A stretch of DNA of 64,000 nt, from NCBI GenBank assembly GCA_021018815.1, contig JAITYX010000033.1:4272001-4336000 (forward strand). Direction: 5' to 3'. This DNA is from Talinum fruticosum. Taxonomy: Eukaryota; Streptophyta; Magnoliopsida; Caryophyllales; Talinaceae. The position numbers and the translations under genes were made by a program. Shown piece after piece: positions 1-11,469 of the stretch; the first letter of the stretch is position 1, and every line of letters begins with the position of its first letter. Under the pieces are notes generated by a model, which made no database searches, had not been told where the DNA came from, and was given only the letters and a program-made list of their open reading frames with translations.

Positions 1-268
1 TCCCTTATAAAGGGAAAAAATTATAAACAGAAAAATTTAAGCAAGTTAGCCTAGCATATATTCAAGTTCATGAATTTCTTCATAAGAAAGACACTAATTT
101 TTTTTTTTTCAAAAAAGAGCTAAAAAGATGAATTCATAAAATTAAAATGTAGGAGGCACTCCACACTTATTTCATGCATTGTCCTAATGCATGTAAAATA
201 AAAATAAAGCAAAAATTATAGAAACTTCCCTAAAAAATGTTGGGTTGCCTCCCAACTAGCGCCTTTGT
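1..268 (-). other. Untranslated region next to gag, Athila-like
   Basis: AT-rich DNA without a supported gene. On the minus strand it includes GCGCTAGTTGGGAGGCAACC (237-260), a signature I associate with the region downstream of pol in Athila-type elements. It directly abuts the gag/protease-linker remnant, which is what a deletion of pol would produce. The assignment rests on recognising the signature, not on an alignment. Confidence 0.35.
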
Positions 269-505
269 TTACCATCTATGGCTCGACACATCTAAACATA
301 TTTGGTCTCCTGCACACTTGCAATTAGCGAAAAATTTCTTTTGGAAAACAACAGATGTATTCTCCCCCACACTTATCTTTTTGTTCCTTTTCAATTTTAA
401 TTTGTTTGTGAATAGCTCTTTTAGGAACTTATTATAACGAGGTTCTTTCTTGATGGCATAGAAGAGAGAAATGTTAATTGCTACCTTCCTAATTGTTTCC
501 AACAT
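269..505 (-). pseudogene. Athila-like gag/protease-linker fragment
   Basis: The minus-strand frame reads a conserved stretch ahead of the protease in Athila gag-pol: an ETIRKVAINISLFYAIK segment, then FLKELFTNKLKLKRNKK and a VGENTSVVFQKKF block. It normally continues into the protease (about IPCTIG), but here it ends soon after the QKKF block and runs into post-pol-like sequence. It is a fragment with no start codon of its own. Confidence 0.55.
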
Positions 506-1653
506 ATCTTTGTTTTTGCCTTCCTAAATATTTCCATGATATCTTCAATTGGCTCGTCTATCTTAGGAGTTGTGCTTATCAATCTACTAGGAAAAGGTTG
601 GATAGGATTGTAAAGATCTTTCTTATTACCTATTTCCTTAGCATTAGAGGCGTTATCTTTGTTTTGGTTAGGTTCGATTCCTTGACCTTTAATTTTGGCT
701 CTACCCTTATGTTTTTCCTAGGTTTCTCTAACTCTTTCCCGCTATTAAGTGTTTTGACACTCACATTTTCTTTTGGATCCTGGAAAGGTTGAGATTACAT
801 TTGGGCTTGCAGGTTGCTAACTATGGTGTCATTCGCAAACTACCTTTCTTGAACCTACTTAATAGTCATCTCTAAATTTTGGAACCTATGGTCGAGTCTT
901 CTTTTTCCGATCATCCATCTTTTTAATGACTTGCTCTAAAAGATAATTAGTTCTATCCTAAGAAATAGATTGATCAAATACTAGAGGGTTTTCTTCAAAT
1001 TCATGCCTAAGGTTAGAGCGAGTTACTCCAGTCTTCATAAGTGTTGGAGAATGGGTCGCAATTCATTTGACCGTAGTTGGAAAAAATAGCATTCACATGC
1101 CCTCTTTGTTGAGTAGGGCATACATCGAGTAGGGCGCCCCTCTAAACAGTAAATACTACAAACTACTATTTCTCCTTTATTGACCAGTTCGTTCAGTATA
1201 ACGAGTAATTTAGGACAAATGGGTCTCTATAGATGGACCTGAACCGAACTTATTAACTCTACTAAATTGGGTATCTCTAATTCCGAATTGTTGAGTATTT
1301 TGGGCCATAATATTAAAGAATTCTCTAGTTTGAGCTAAAGTCTTATTTAAATAAGGCCCCTCCACAACCAACATCTACCATATTTTATCTATTGGCAATA
1401 AATCTTCATAAAAATATTGAATCAATAAATGCTTGAAAAACTTGATGTTGGGGAAAACTAGCACATAACTTATTAAAACGTTCCCAATATTAATAAAAAG
1501 TCTCCCGGTCATCTGTTTAATGCCACAACTTTCCTTTCTAATGGACTATATCCTAAATGCAGGAAATAATTACTTTAAAAAATGCTTTATGAACTTGGGT
1601 CCATGTAGTGAATGTTGCAGGGGTAAGCAATAAAACCAATCTTTAGCTTTATC
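506..1653 (-). pseudogene. Decayed middle part of the Athila-like gag
   Basis: This joins the gag core (1654-1902) to the linker fragment (269-505) in the expected order. No frame stays open for long and stops are frequent. A second ETIRKV-like line lies near 490-540. No zinc knuckle could be placed with confidence. Confidence 0.35.
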
Positions 1654-1902
1654 CTAAAGTGAAAATGGAAAGACTCTCAACTTAATTTGGTCGTGGGTGA
1701 TTCTCTCAAGTTGCATGGTGGAACTTGTAATAATAAACTCATTGATATGACGATATGGGTCCTCACCGAGCAATCCATGAAATTTAGGTAATAAATTTAA
1801 AAATCGGGATTTCGGTTTTAGTGGTCGGTCCAATGCGGGATATGAGATAGGTATAAGTTGTATATCCAAGTTAGGTGCAGCAAGTTCATGTAAAGTAGTC
1901 AT
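1654..1902 (-). pseudogene. Athila-like gag core fragment
   Basis: Gag (capsid-like) fragment. Near the N-terminus there is MTTLHELAAPNLD, then FLNLLPKFHGLLGEDPYRHI, the hallmark LPKFHGLxGEDPxxH motif of Athila-type gag, followed by a STMQLERIT segment and LRVFPFSL. A full gag would continue with an AKDWLY-type motif, but the frame closes after about 82 residues. The next feature upstream on this strand is the primer site about 180 bp away, the usual spacing for a gag start region. Confidence 0.7.
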
Positions 1903-2083
1903 CTCAATAATTTAAGAACTTACGGAATCAAAATCGGAATCACTTCGCTTTCAACATCGTCGGATATACACTCCTTGTCAAAAAAAAACTAAAATAAACT
2001 TCGAAAATAAACTATTAAAGTCACAACGAGCTAATAAAACTAGTAAATCTAAATTAAATAAAAACTAACAATTATTATTTTCT

Positions 2084-2103
2084 TTCCCCGATAACGGCGC
2101 CTA
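2084..2103 (-). other. Primer-binding site, tRNA-Asp type
   Basis: The minus strand reads GGCGCCGTTATCGGGGA, close to the complement of the plant tRNA-Asp 3' end (GGCGCCGTTGCCGGGGA), with two changes. It lies four bases from the LTR edge at 2108 and is the primer type used by Athila and relatives. Confidence 0.65.
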
Positions 2104-2107
2104 AATT

Positions 2108-3370
2108 TGTTAGCTTGTCGTACGAGTTACAAATTAAACCTCTACTTAGTCTTATAATTAACAATATAGCATAGGAAAGTAGGGATCGAATCCACGAGAA
2201 CGAGATATAATAATATGCAAACTTTAATCTAATTAAATTTACAATTCTTTAAAACAAAACAGCAAATATAAATTAATAAATAAAATAATAGAAAATTTCC
2301 TAAATACAAAATAAATAACTTATACAGAATATAAAAATTCTAATAACTCAAAAATAATTTTTTAAAAATTTTTTAAAGTCTTAAAATAGAAAAATAAAGT
2401 AGTAAATAAACATATTATAAATAAAAAAATTAAATAAATAATAAAATGCTCTAAAATAATTACGAAAATAAATAATAAAAATTATCCATTAAGACTAATT
2501 TTCTAGACCTAACCAGACCCTAAAAATGTAAAAATAAATTTAAAACCAAAATTACGAATTTATTTAACTAAAATCTTCAGTAATTAATTTCAAGAATCAA
2601 ATCTGAAAAATATCGATTAATTCCGAAAATTCTAAAATTTAATTACATCAAATTAGGACTCTTTCTAGACCCTAAAAACACATAAAACCCGAAAAATATA
2701 AAAGAAACTATTTTTAACCTAATTTCTAACAGATCGACTCAAAAATAACAAAAAGTGACAAAAACATAATCTGAAAATTAAAATATATAAAGACTCAAAA
2801 TTAAAATAAAATTATCGAAACTAGCCTTAAATACTAATATTTAAAGGGGAGGGGGAGATAACAAAATTAATAATAAAAGACTAACTTTCTAAATAAAAAT
2901 TGACAAACTAGAGGAAATTACTAAAAAGCAAATAAAAATTATCAAAAATATCAAATTTATAAAAACACTTAGTATAATCTATAGCCACCATGTAAATTAA
3001 TATTTATTATTAATACACTAATTGATCTACCTATGAGCTAAATTGTAGAAGATAACCACTAGCAGAACTTCCCCTTTTTTCCTTAGTTATTACTTTACTT
3101 AGGACTAACCCTAATATAAACCCTACTAATGTTGATAACCCTAGCGAGTAGCACTAGAATTTAATCAAATTAGAGCCTTACGTATTATAAAAACATCATT
3201 TACCACCTAATAACCAATCTATAGAAAATTGATTTAAAAAGGATCTATGATAATCTCCTAACCATTCATGATTAACTACGGTGATACTTATGTTTAATAG
3301 ATCAAGCGATTACGTACTTAAATCCTTTACACTATCATATGAATTTATATAAAACTAATTAATGTGTACT
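2108..3370 (-). mobile_element. Athila-like 5' LTR, segment 1
   Basis: Begins TGTTAGCTTGTCG on the plus strand next to the primer site, so this is the 3' edge of the 5' LTR of a minus-strand element. Very AT-rich, with no gene. It includes a GGATCGAATCCACGAG segment. It is interrupted at 3371 and appears to continue at 8125-8298 and 17936-18683. Confidence 0.5.
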
Positions 3371-4084
3371 TGTAACAACCCGTCCCTAATTATAACGTAT
3401 TATCATAACCCCTCAATTAAAAAGAGCACGTACATTTCAATTCCAAGATATTTTCATATCATGTTATATATCTATATGTGTATCAAATTTATTTTTGCAG
3501 GACCCAAACGTAAACGGCGACGGTGGATGGCCAATATTTATGATATAATTCAGAAAGTATCAACTCCCAAATATTATTTATGCTTATAATCCATACCCAA
3601 TCCTTTCAATTATAAATATTTAATATAAATCCAATTTTTATAAATATTTTTATATATAGCTATTCATACACATATATGTGCATATAAATATATTCACACA
3701 ACTCTAATTAAACACAATTTTTTTAAGTACATAAGCCTCTAACGTCAATTGCTACTAATAAGGTTAACCTAATTTTACTTAATAAAACAAAAGCAAATGA
3801 TAATATTTATATTAGCAAAAAATATAATGAAAATAATTATGGGAAAAAAATAATAAAAATAGAGAATAATGCAGCTAATGAGATTAATGATAATAAAATA
3901 GATAATAAAAATATTAGTGGAATTAGATAGATTTTGGGGTCAAATAAGGCTTTGACACCCCAATTACACAAAGCTAAGCTTAGCAATTGACAAATCATTA
4001 GGTTAACATTCATTATTAACAATTGTCTTCAGCAAAACCCATCCTATGCCAGCAAGATCATGCGAGATAGCCATTGAAATCTGT

Positions 4085-4092
4085 TATAAATA
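4085..4092 (+). promoter_or_regulatory. TATA box of the chromovirus-type LTR
   Basis: TATAAATA, followed about 30 bp downstream by a pyrimidine-rich stretch (4120-4170), as at a Pol II start site in an LTR. Confidence 0.45.
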
Positions 4093-4237
4093 GGGTGGAT
4101 TAGCGAGAAAATTTGGGCCTAAACACTCATTTCAGCACTTTTCTCTCTCCTCTGCACCTGACCAACAACACCATTTCGGTCACTTCCATAGGCCACACCC
4201 GACCTCTCCAATCGACCATAACTAGCCATAACTCTTC

Positions 4238-5820
4238 CGAAGACTCGGACACCGCACAACACTTTCCGAGTTGTATGAAAGGAATCGGGTATAACAATTT
4301 CTTACTTATAGAGTTTTGATTCCAAGGCATTCTTTGAACCTTAGAAACTTTTACGAGTGATATGGTATCTTATCTAAGTGATACAGCATTTACTTCATGT
4401 ATTACTTGCTTATTCTTGAATGACTCGGAAAACGGATTTGAGTGTCTCACTCGGTTCCGAGTTGCTCATTGCTTATATTTATCGCATACTTGATTAGACT
4501 AGTTTTCCGCTCGGATCCGACTTCATGTTATTTGTTCTATCTTGCTGAAGTCGAGTGCTTCTAGTCCGATTCATGTTTAGTCTATATCAAGTTATTTCAC
4601 TTTGATATTCTTTACGTTACTTGATACTTCGCTTAGACTAACTCGGATGGAATTTTGAGTTATATGGATATTAGACTCGGAAAATTCCATTCTCTTTCGA
4701 CTCAAATAATTACCAACTTAATTATCTTAATTATTTTATTATCTGTGTCTAATCTTGGACCAAAGTATTTTATACTTTGAGAACCAAAATTGATTTACTT
4801 TTGTAGGTTATTCAAACGAGGATACACTTTCCAAACTACAAAAGTAGCTAGGCTTCAAAACCTCAAATCACCAGCGAGACATGGCTTTTCATCTTCTCTC
4901 GTGTCGGTTCCGGAAGATTGTGTCGGGGCTGTCTGTTTCCAAATCTAGAAAACTGGAATGCCAAGCTTAACGGTGATTTCCACCTTATCCTTCAAGACAC
5001 CGCAAGTGGTTTTGGGACTTTCAAGAGAGTTAAACCGTTGTCCAACGTTCATATCACAACGGATACTTTCGAGCGACTCGAAAGCTTACATCAACGGTCA
5101 CCAAGGACTCTCGGACAGCGAGATGAAGATAACGGCTACTCTGCCTGATTATCTATAAATAGAAGCCAACATTCAAGGCTTGAAGATTGCCGAAATTATT
5201 GTTAATACACGTACTTGAGCAAAGTCATTGTATTTACTCTCAATCTTCTACTTACAACTCCCACTCTATAATTCATTACTTTCCGAGTTGTAAGGTCTTG
5301 TACTTAGTTACAAACACTTTCTTACTTTCTCTGTAAGGTCCCTTGACTAAGCTGTAAAGGTTAACTCGGCTTAGATGTCCCTAGCTGTAAGGGTTATCTC
5401 AGCTAGGAAGTACTAGATCGGATAAGGGAATTTCGAGTCTAGGAAAACTTGTAAAGAGTTGTCTAAGGGAGCAACTCAGGTTCGATCGGTTCACGGTATT
5501 TTGTGGACTCAAAATAGTGGATTTGACTTCGTGCTTGGATTAGCACGGTCCGTGGTTTTCTGCCCCAGGAGGTTTTCCACGTAATCTCTAAGTGTTTACT
5601 TTACGAGTTCATTCTAGACTCGGACTGTCTCAAAGCCTTTGTTTATTTTGCCACTTTACTCTAAGCGGCATTTTTGATTCCATACTTTTCGACTCTAATT
5701 TTGACTCGGAATCCATTTACGTATCTTATTTGGCAAAAGAGGTTGAATTTATACGAAAATCCTCCATCACCCTATTCACCCCCTCTAGGATGACTCGGAC
5801 TCTCCCCGAGCAAGCCTTCA
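4238..5820 (+). mobile_element. Solo LTR of the SIRE family, TSD TCTTC
   Basis: The start CGAAGACTCGGAC (TG mutated to CG) and end GAGCAAGCCTTCA match the LTR edges of the two full SIRE elements in this window. It is flanked by a perfect 5-bp duplication, TCTTC at 4233-4237 and 5821-5825. It carries the family palindrome CAAAGTAT/ATACTTTG (4761-4779) and a TATA box (CTATAAATAG, 5153-5162). No internal domains are present, so this is a solo LTR left by LTR-LTR recombination. Confidence 0.85.
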
Positions 5821-8124
5821 TCTTCACCACACTGGACTTAACCGGAATCACCTTTCCAATCGTCATTCCGGCCACTCTATCGCCGGAAAACTGCCCTCTG
5901 AAACCACCTTGTTCACCAACTTTTCACCACCACCTTTCACCTTTCTATATTCTCCCTCTCACCTTCGACCACCCTCAACAGACTCCGCCCGAGCACCCTC
6001 CAACGGCCCAGCCCTTCTAGAGCCGTGCTACCACCCATCACCGGCCGACCACCGCCCACCAAACCACCAAAAAAACAACCACCCTCCAAACCCTTCAAAT
6101 ACATCAAAAACACCAAACAATCTCTCCTTTTTCCACACCACCCACGGCCAGCCACCACCGACCACCGACCGGAAACGTACCCGCCGCTACCTTCGGGCGC
6201 CGACGGCAGCCACCCGAGCATGACCACTGCAGCCACCAAGCATACACACTCTCCCTTTCTCTTTCTCTTTTATGCCCTAAAATCCATCTTTCTCAAAAAC
6301 CCACCACCACCACCACTGCCACTGCCACGCCACTGCCGCCAAGGACCACCACCGAGCACCGACACCACCGCCAACCACTAGAGCACCGTCCTACCGCCAT
6401 CGGATTCCACCTACAACCACCACCTTTGCTCTATTTTCTTCCTTAGGTAAAAACCCTAACCCTAAAAATTATCTTAACCTAGATTAGCTTTTAAAATTAA
6501 ATAAACTTAGATAAAATATATAGAGGAAGTATGATCAGATTAATAAGAAGGAAAAATTTAATTATGCATTGCATGTTCTAATTTACACAACCCTTGTAAT
6601 TAAGTAAATTTAGAAAGAATAAAAATGGTAATTAGTTCATTATAAAAGGAATTCATGTTTAATTTAGTGATACTAATCAAGCTATGCATGCATGTCAAGT
6701 TCAAGTGAGTAATATACTAATACATATATAATTGTAAACTAAACCTTGCATGCATGTTTAAGTAAAGATAAATTGTTAGCATGTTAATAATAGGTTCATA
6801 ATTAAACTCTTGCACACATGTTAAAATAAATAGCATGTTATTACATAAGTAACAAGATTAATTCATAAAAAGAATAATAAATTAAAGACTAATTAGTTAT
6901 TATATGCATGATAATAACCAAAATATTGACATAGCTACAAGATGACTAATTGGTTCCTAATTAGTAAATAAACTTGTAATAAACATGAAAATAGTCCATG
7001 AATGCATGTTTAAATGACTAAAACCCTAATGCATACATAAACTAGTAATCACCTAATAAATACATGCATGATTAAAAACTTGTAATTAGCTAAGCTAAAA
7101 ATATGAGAATGCATGTTAATTCTATAACTAATTCATGTAAAGACTATTTTACATTCTTGAATGAAATGACTTGGCTAAATTACAATATTATGAGGCATGA
7201 ACAAACTATCCATAAAGCATAAATTATGTCAAAATATCATATCATAACTCAGGAGATATGATTATTAACAACAAAACCAAGTAGATTCTTATTAACGAAT
7301 GTGTCTTAAAACTCTACGTTAAGGGCCATCTAATCAACGTCCGTTCGGGTCTTGTGCAAATATCACCAAGAACAAGTATACCATCATCATTATCAGGTAC
7401 GTTCATTGATTGTGCCCTTCAATGTTTTATTTACAAATCAAGGCCGGATATGGCCGACAACAACAACAACAAAGAATCATTTGCAAACAGTATTTGCCAT
7501 ATAAAAGTGGGCCCGCCCATCAATACTTCACCAATGTTCCAAGTCGGTACACCGGAACTGCGCCGCACCAACTTGACTTCCCAATCGGTCCGGGTGTGTA
7601 CACATTTAGGGAAACCCGATGATCGCAAGGGTAACCACATAGATAATCAATTAGCAATTATTTTAAGTTATTCTCTCTCCCTCATTTATAAAATGAATTT
7701 AAATGTACGTGCTCAACCCAAACATTTCTAACTTATATTTTACTCGCATAATAATGAGCGTATTGAGTTTCGACTAACATTGCGAAAATATTTTCTTGTT
7801 TTGTTTTAGGTATTTTATCGAAGTCCCGGGATGTAATTATTCGGACGTAACGGCTCGCAGGGAGACCTCGTTAGTTGGTTTAGTGATTAGAAAAGTCGTT
7901 TGTCGGTTAAGGGTCATGTTGTTACTATCGTTGTCAATATTCATAAGTTCCACTTGTATCTTTTATTAAGTGGTCTATCACTAAGTTATATGTACATTAT
8001 TAACCCCATCGGACCAAGCCTTGCCCGAGTCCACGGACATGGCCGGCGGTGATTACGCTGCGCTAATCATCGGCTAGCGGCCTGTTTAGTCTAAAACCGG
8101 TGATTACGGGTTGGGGGCATTACA
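5821..8124 (+). other. Leader-like part of the chromovirus-type LTR
   Basis: 5821-6440 is C- and CA-rich, with Pro/Thr-rich readings in several frames, typical of transcribed but untranslated LTR sequence. A telo-box-like AAACCCTAACCCTAAA lies at 6451-6466. 6470-7330 is AT-rich with nothing recognisable. 7340-7740 has mixed composition and open frames in more than one phase, but none resembles a known protein. 7840-8124 is GC-richer, includes CCTTGCCCGAGTCCACGG near 8023, and ends in the terminal repeat. I see no supported gene. Confidence 0.45.
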
Positions 8125-8298
8125 GATCTGTAATTAATTAGACATAAAATCATAAACATTAAACACAAACTATCATAAAATCATGGTTAAAATCAATAAG
8201 ACAATAAAGATCGAGACTTTGTTTCAAAATAAATAATTTAACATGGTTTCAAGTATATTATACTAAGTATAAAAAATCTACTCACACATAATGTAATT
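8125..8298 (-). mobile_element. Athila-like 5' LTR, segment 2
   Basis: A short AT-rich remnant between the chromovirus-type LTR and copia 1, placed in the Athila-like LTR by position and composition. It ends with TAATT (8294-8298), the target duplication of copia 1. Confidence 0.4.
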
Positions 8299-9617
8299 TG
8301 AAGACTTAGATTCTAACTCTAAGACATTCCGAGTACTACATGAAGACTCGAGTATAAACCTCATCCCTCCTAAGTTTTTATTACAAGTCATTTTGAGTGT
8401 TATAGAAACTCCTGTATAAGTTTTCATTCGTTTCCGATCGACTCAAAAACACATTCATGTATACCTTCTCGCATTGATGTTTATGAGTCACTCCGACATC
8501 ACTCGGATATATCGCATATTCCAATAATTTCTCTAACTCTTTTATTCCGAGTTCGACTTCACATTTCAACGCATAGTGAATTACGAGTGTTAATTCCTCT
8601 TTCTAAGTCAATTTTATTTGTTTGAGAATTATTTGTCCAGATCAAGTCTTTATACTTTGATGTTTTTACTCTTTTTAACTTGATCATTGTTAGGATTGAC
8701 TCCGATGAAATTTGAGTATATTAAATATTAGACTCAGAAAATTCCACTCTTCTAGGCCTAAGATAATTATGCACTTAATTGTCTTAATTAAATTATTATC
8801 TCGTGCCTAATCCTGGACCAAAGTATTTTATACTTTGAGAACCAAAGTGGTTTACTTTTGTAGGTTATCCAAACGAGGTTATCTCTTTTTAAAATACAAA
8901 AGTAGCCGACTTCAAGTCGTCAATCACTAGCGAGACAAGGTTCATCTACTTTTGAATAGGGCTCGGACACCGTGTCGGGGTTGTCTGTTTTCAAAACGGG
9001 AAAACTTCAACGCTAAGCTCAATGGTGGTTTCCACCTTGCTTTTCGGACATCACCAGTTGACTGGGGCACCTTTAGGAGCTAAGAGCCGTTCCACAATGT
9101 TCACATCCCAACGAATCTTTTCGAGCGACTTGGAAGAGCCGTTACTAACGACCGAGTAAAGACTTCGTTCAAAACCAAGACACAACATTCACTCTGCTTG
9201 GTTATCTATAAATAGAAGCCAGTTCACAAGACTTGAAGATTACTGAATCCATTGCTGAAACTATATCTCTTCGTACATTACTCATTCAATCTTCTTCTTA
9301 CAACTCCAAGTTTGTACTTAATACTTTTCTAAGTTGTGAAGAATTGTCTAAGGGAGCAATTCGATTGAGTCGATCCGTTGTATTTTGAGGATTCAAAATA
9401 GTGGATTTGACTTAGTGCTTGGATTAGCACTGTTCGTGGTTTTCCGCCCGGAGGGTTTCCACATGTCTCTAAGTGTATACTTTTCGAGTCCAATCTAGAC
9501 TCGGATTATGTTGTTCATCCTTTTTAAGCTTAAAGTTTCTAAGTTTGTTAAAATTTTCTTATCACCCTATTCACCACCCCTCTAGGGTGACTTAGACTCT
9601 GCAAGAGCAAACCTTCA
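8299..9617 (+). mobile_element. Copia 1 5' LTR
   Basis: Runs from TGAAGACTTAGA to CAAACCTTCA, with inverted TGAAG/CTTCA ends. Palindrome CAAAGTAT/ATACTTTG at 8819-8837; inverted pair TACTTTTGTA (8853-8862) and TACAAAAGTA (8895-8904). About 155 bp present in its 3' partner is missing after about 9338. Confidence 0.9.
9206..9215 (+). promoter_or_regulatory. TATA box of copia 1 5' LTR
   Basis: CTATAAATAG, at the same place in the other SIRE LTRs here (5153, 25570, 29881). In the copia 1 3' LTR it has become CTAAAAGAG (about 17357), and in the copia 2 3' LTR CTCGTAAATAG (about 39231). Confidence 0.7.
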
Positions 9618-9619
9618 AT

Positions 9620-9631
9620 TGGTATTAGAGC
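9620..9631 (+). other. Primer-binding site, tRNA-iMet
   Basis: TGGTATTAGAGC differs by one base from the plant initiator-Met primer site TGGTATCAGAGC and lies two bases after the LTR end. Confidence 0.85.
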
Positions 9632-9677
9632 CTAGCCTTTCAAGAAGGATCTAACAATCCAAAGGTCTTAAGATCAG

Positions 9678-11338
9678 ATGGCTCAAAATATCGGAGAGTT
9701 CGATGAAGGAAGGTCATCCACCGGATCACCAAAGTCGAAAGGATCAAACTTCGTGCACTCGGAAGAAGTTAATGGAATGCTTTCTGCTGGACAACGATGA
9801 AGATGTTTGGAACATCACACAAGAAGGCAACTACATTCTAATGAAGATAGAAGGTACAAGATCTGTGCCTAAGGAAAAGTTCGAGTAAACCAATGAGGAG
9901 TCGAAAAGTTTAGAAAGAACTTCGAAACGATGAACATTCCGATGTGTGCTATCAGCTCGGAAGAGTACAACCTCGTGACACAGCTAAAGTTGTATGAGGC
10001 ACTCTTGTCAACACATACAAAGGTACAAGCCAAGTGAAACAGGCAAAGATAAGTCAATATCTTCACAAATACGAGCTATTCAAGATTGTGCCAAAAGAAA
10101 ACATCACTCGGATGTTTATAGGCTTTATTAAGATTACAAACAATCTCAAATATCCGGGTAGAAAGATTTATCATGAAGAAATGTGTAGAAAAATTCTAAG
10201 AAGTCTACCAAAGAGAAGATGGGGTCCCAAGGTGACAGCCATTGATGAAGCTCGAACCTCTCTCAACTAAAGCCGGACAAACCGATTGGGAAGCCGCTTA
10301 CCCATGAAATTCACCTGGAAGAAGAGGATGCCGGGTCAGCACCAAAAAGAACATTGTGATGAAGGCCTCGTAAAGTAGAGGGGAAAGTCCGAGTTCCTCG
10401 GACTCATAAGAAGATCCAATGGCACTCATTGCCCGAGGCTTCAAAAGGATGATGAAGCGTAAGAAATGGGAAAAGAGGCTAAAGGAAGAGTTCTACAAGA
10501 AGGATAAGAAGGACATAAAAGGTAAATATTCTTCCCCTTCAAAGTTATCTTTAACTAAGAACTCTGTTTGTTTTGAATGTGGTAGCAAAGATCATATAGT
10601 CAAGGACTGGCCAAAGAGAAACAAGGATAGAAAGAGGAAGAAGGCTATGATGGCCATATGGAGCGATGAAGACTCATCCGAAAACGATGACGATTCTAAT
10701 GACTCAAAGTGTCCGATGACACTAACAAACTCGAAGTTGAATCCGAGTTAGACTCTAACAACTCGGACGCTGAGGAAACAAGTCCTGAGAAGGTAATTGA
10801 ATACTTTCTCAAGTTCTCTAAAGTTGATTTGGCTAAATATATTTATATTGTGGAAGACAAGACCAATTCGATTATTTTATTTTCAAAGAACAACTGGAGT
10901 CTCTTACTTCGAGAGCAATCTGTTTGAAAAATGAATGGGAAAAAATTGAGACTAACTCCGAGAGAACTCAAGACTAGTACTCAAGATAATGAGACCGAGT
11001 CCGAGTTACTTAGAAGAGAAAATGAGCATCCGAAAAGAAAGCTCAACGAGTCTCAAGAGCTTGTTTTGAAATTCACTCAAGGTCGGAAAAACCTTGACAT
11101 GCTTTTAGGCTCTCAGTGTGTCTCCTTAAGAAAAGAAGGACTTGATTTTAACGAAGATGAGGAATCTAGTTCCTACTCAAATCTTTTCAAAAGGAGTCCA
11201 GAATCTGTAAAGTTCGGAAAGGCCGAGCATGGTCCTATTCATAAGAATGAAAGAAGGACTGAGCCTGGACCAGCTTACAGGAGAATACCTTCTCCACCTG
11301 TTTATAAAAGAAAAGAATCTCAAAAGAAAGAGACATAG
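9678..11338 (+). pseudogene. gag: Copia 1 gag
   Basis: The start at 9678 (MAQNIGEFDEGRSS) aligns with copia 2 gag (MDRNNGEFDEGRSS at 30517). The frame breaks at 9758-9762, where CACTCGGAAGAAG stands for the CAxTGGAAGAAG of copia 2, a one-base insertion. Downstream are the MECFLLDNDEDVWNI region and the MFIGFIKITNNL segment (about 10110). A CCHC zinc knuckle begins at 10569 (CFECGSKDHIVKDW), whose last Cys is changed to Trp at 10608. A Lys/Arg-rich and then acidic Ser/Asp tract follows (10620-10780), as in SIRE gag. A Lys/Glu-rich coiled-coil-like part extends to about 11338. It is split over several frames. Confidence 0.8.
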
Positions 11339-11469
11339 ACTCGGTTTCTAGAAAGAAGACTCGGAATCGGACCAAATCCAAAGTCATTTAAATCGGGTTT
11401 CCAAGAGTCTTCTTCCTCAAAAAGGACTACAATAAAGGGAGTTACTGGGTTCGTGAGAGGAAGTGAGAA

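Larger units (their letters stand above)
3371..8124 (+). mobile_element. Chromovirus-type solo LTR, with a nested SIRE LTR
   Basis: The ends are TGTAACAACCCG (3371) and CGGGTTGGGGGCATTACA (ending 8124), the TGTAAC...GTTACA-like inverted ends common in chromovirus LTRs. Without the nested 4238-5820 insertion it is about 3.2 kb, and there is no primer site or coding domain, so I read it as a solo LTR. A TATA box lies at 4085. The flanking pentamers, GTACT on the left and GATCT on the right, agree at only three of five positions, so a target duplication is not proven. The orientation follows the TATA box and the pyrimidine-rich downstream leader. Confidence 0.5.

Noticed and set aside
5592..6381. 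Long overlapping open frames rich in Pro, Thr and His
   Set aside because: They arise from C/CA-rich DNA, occur in several frames and on both strands, and cross the edge of a solo LTR at 5820. No domain is recognisable.
7354..7731. 125-codon open frame near the end of the chromovirus-type LTR
   Set aside because: A second frame over the same DNA is equally open, there is no family resemblance, and the position fits untranslated LTR sequence.
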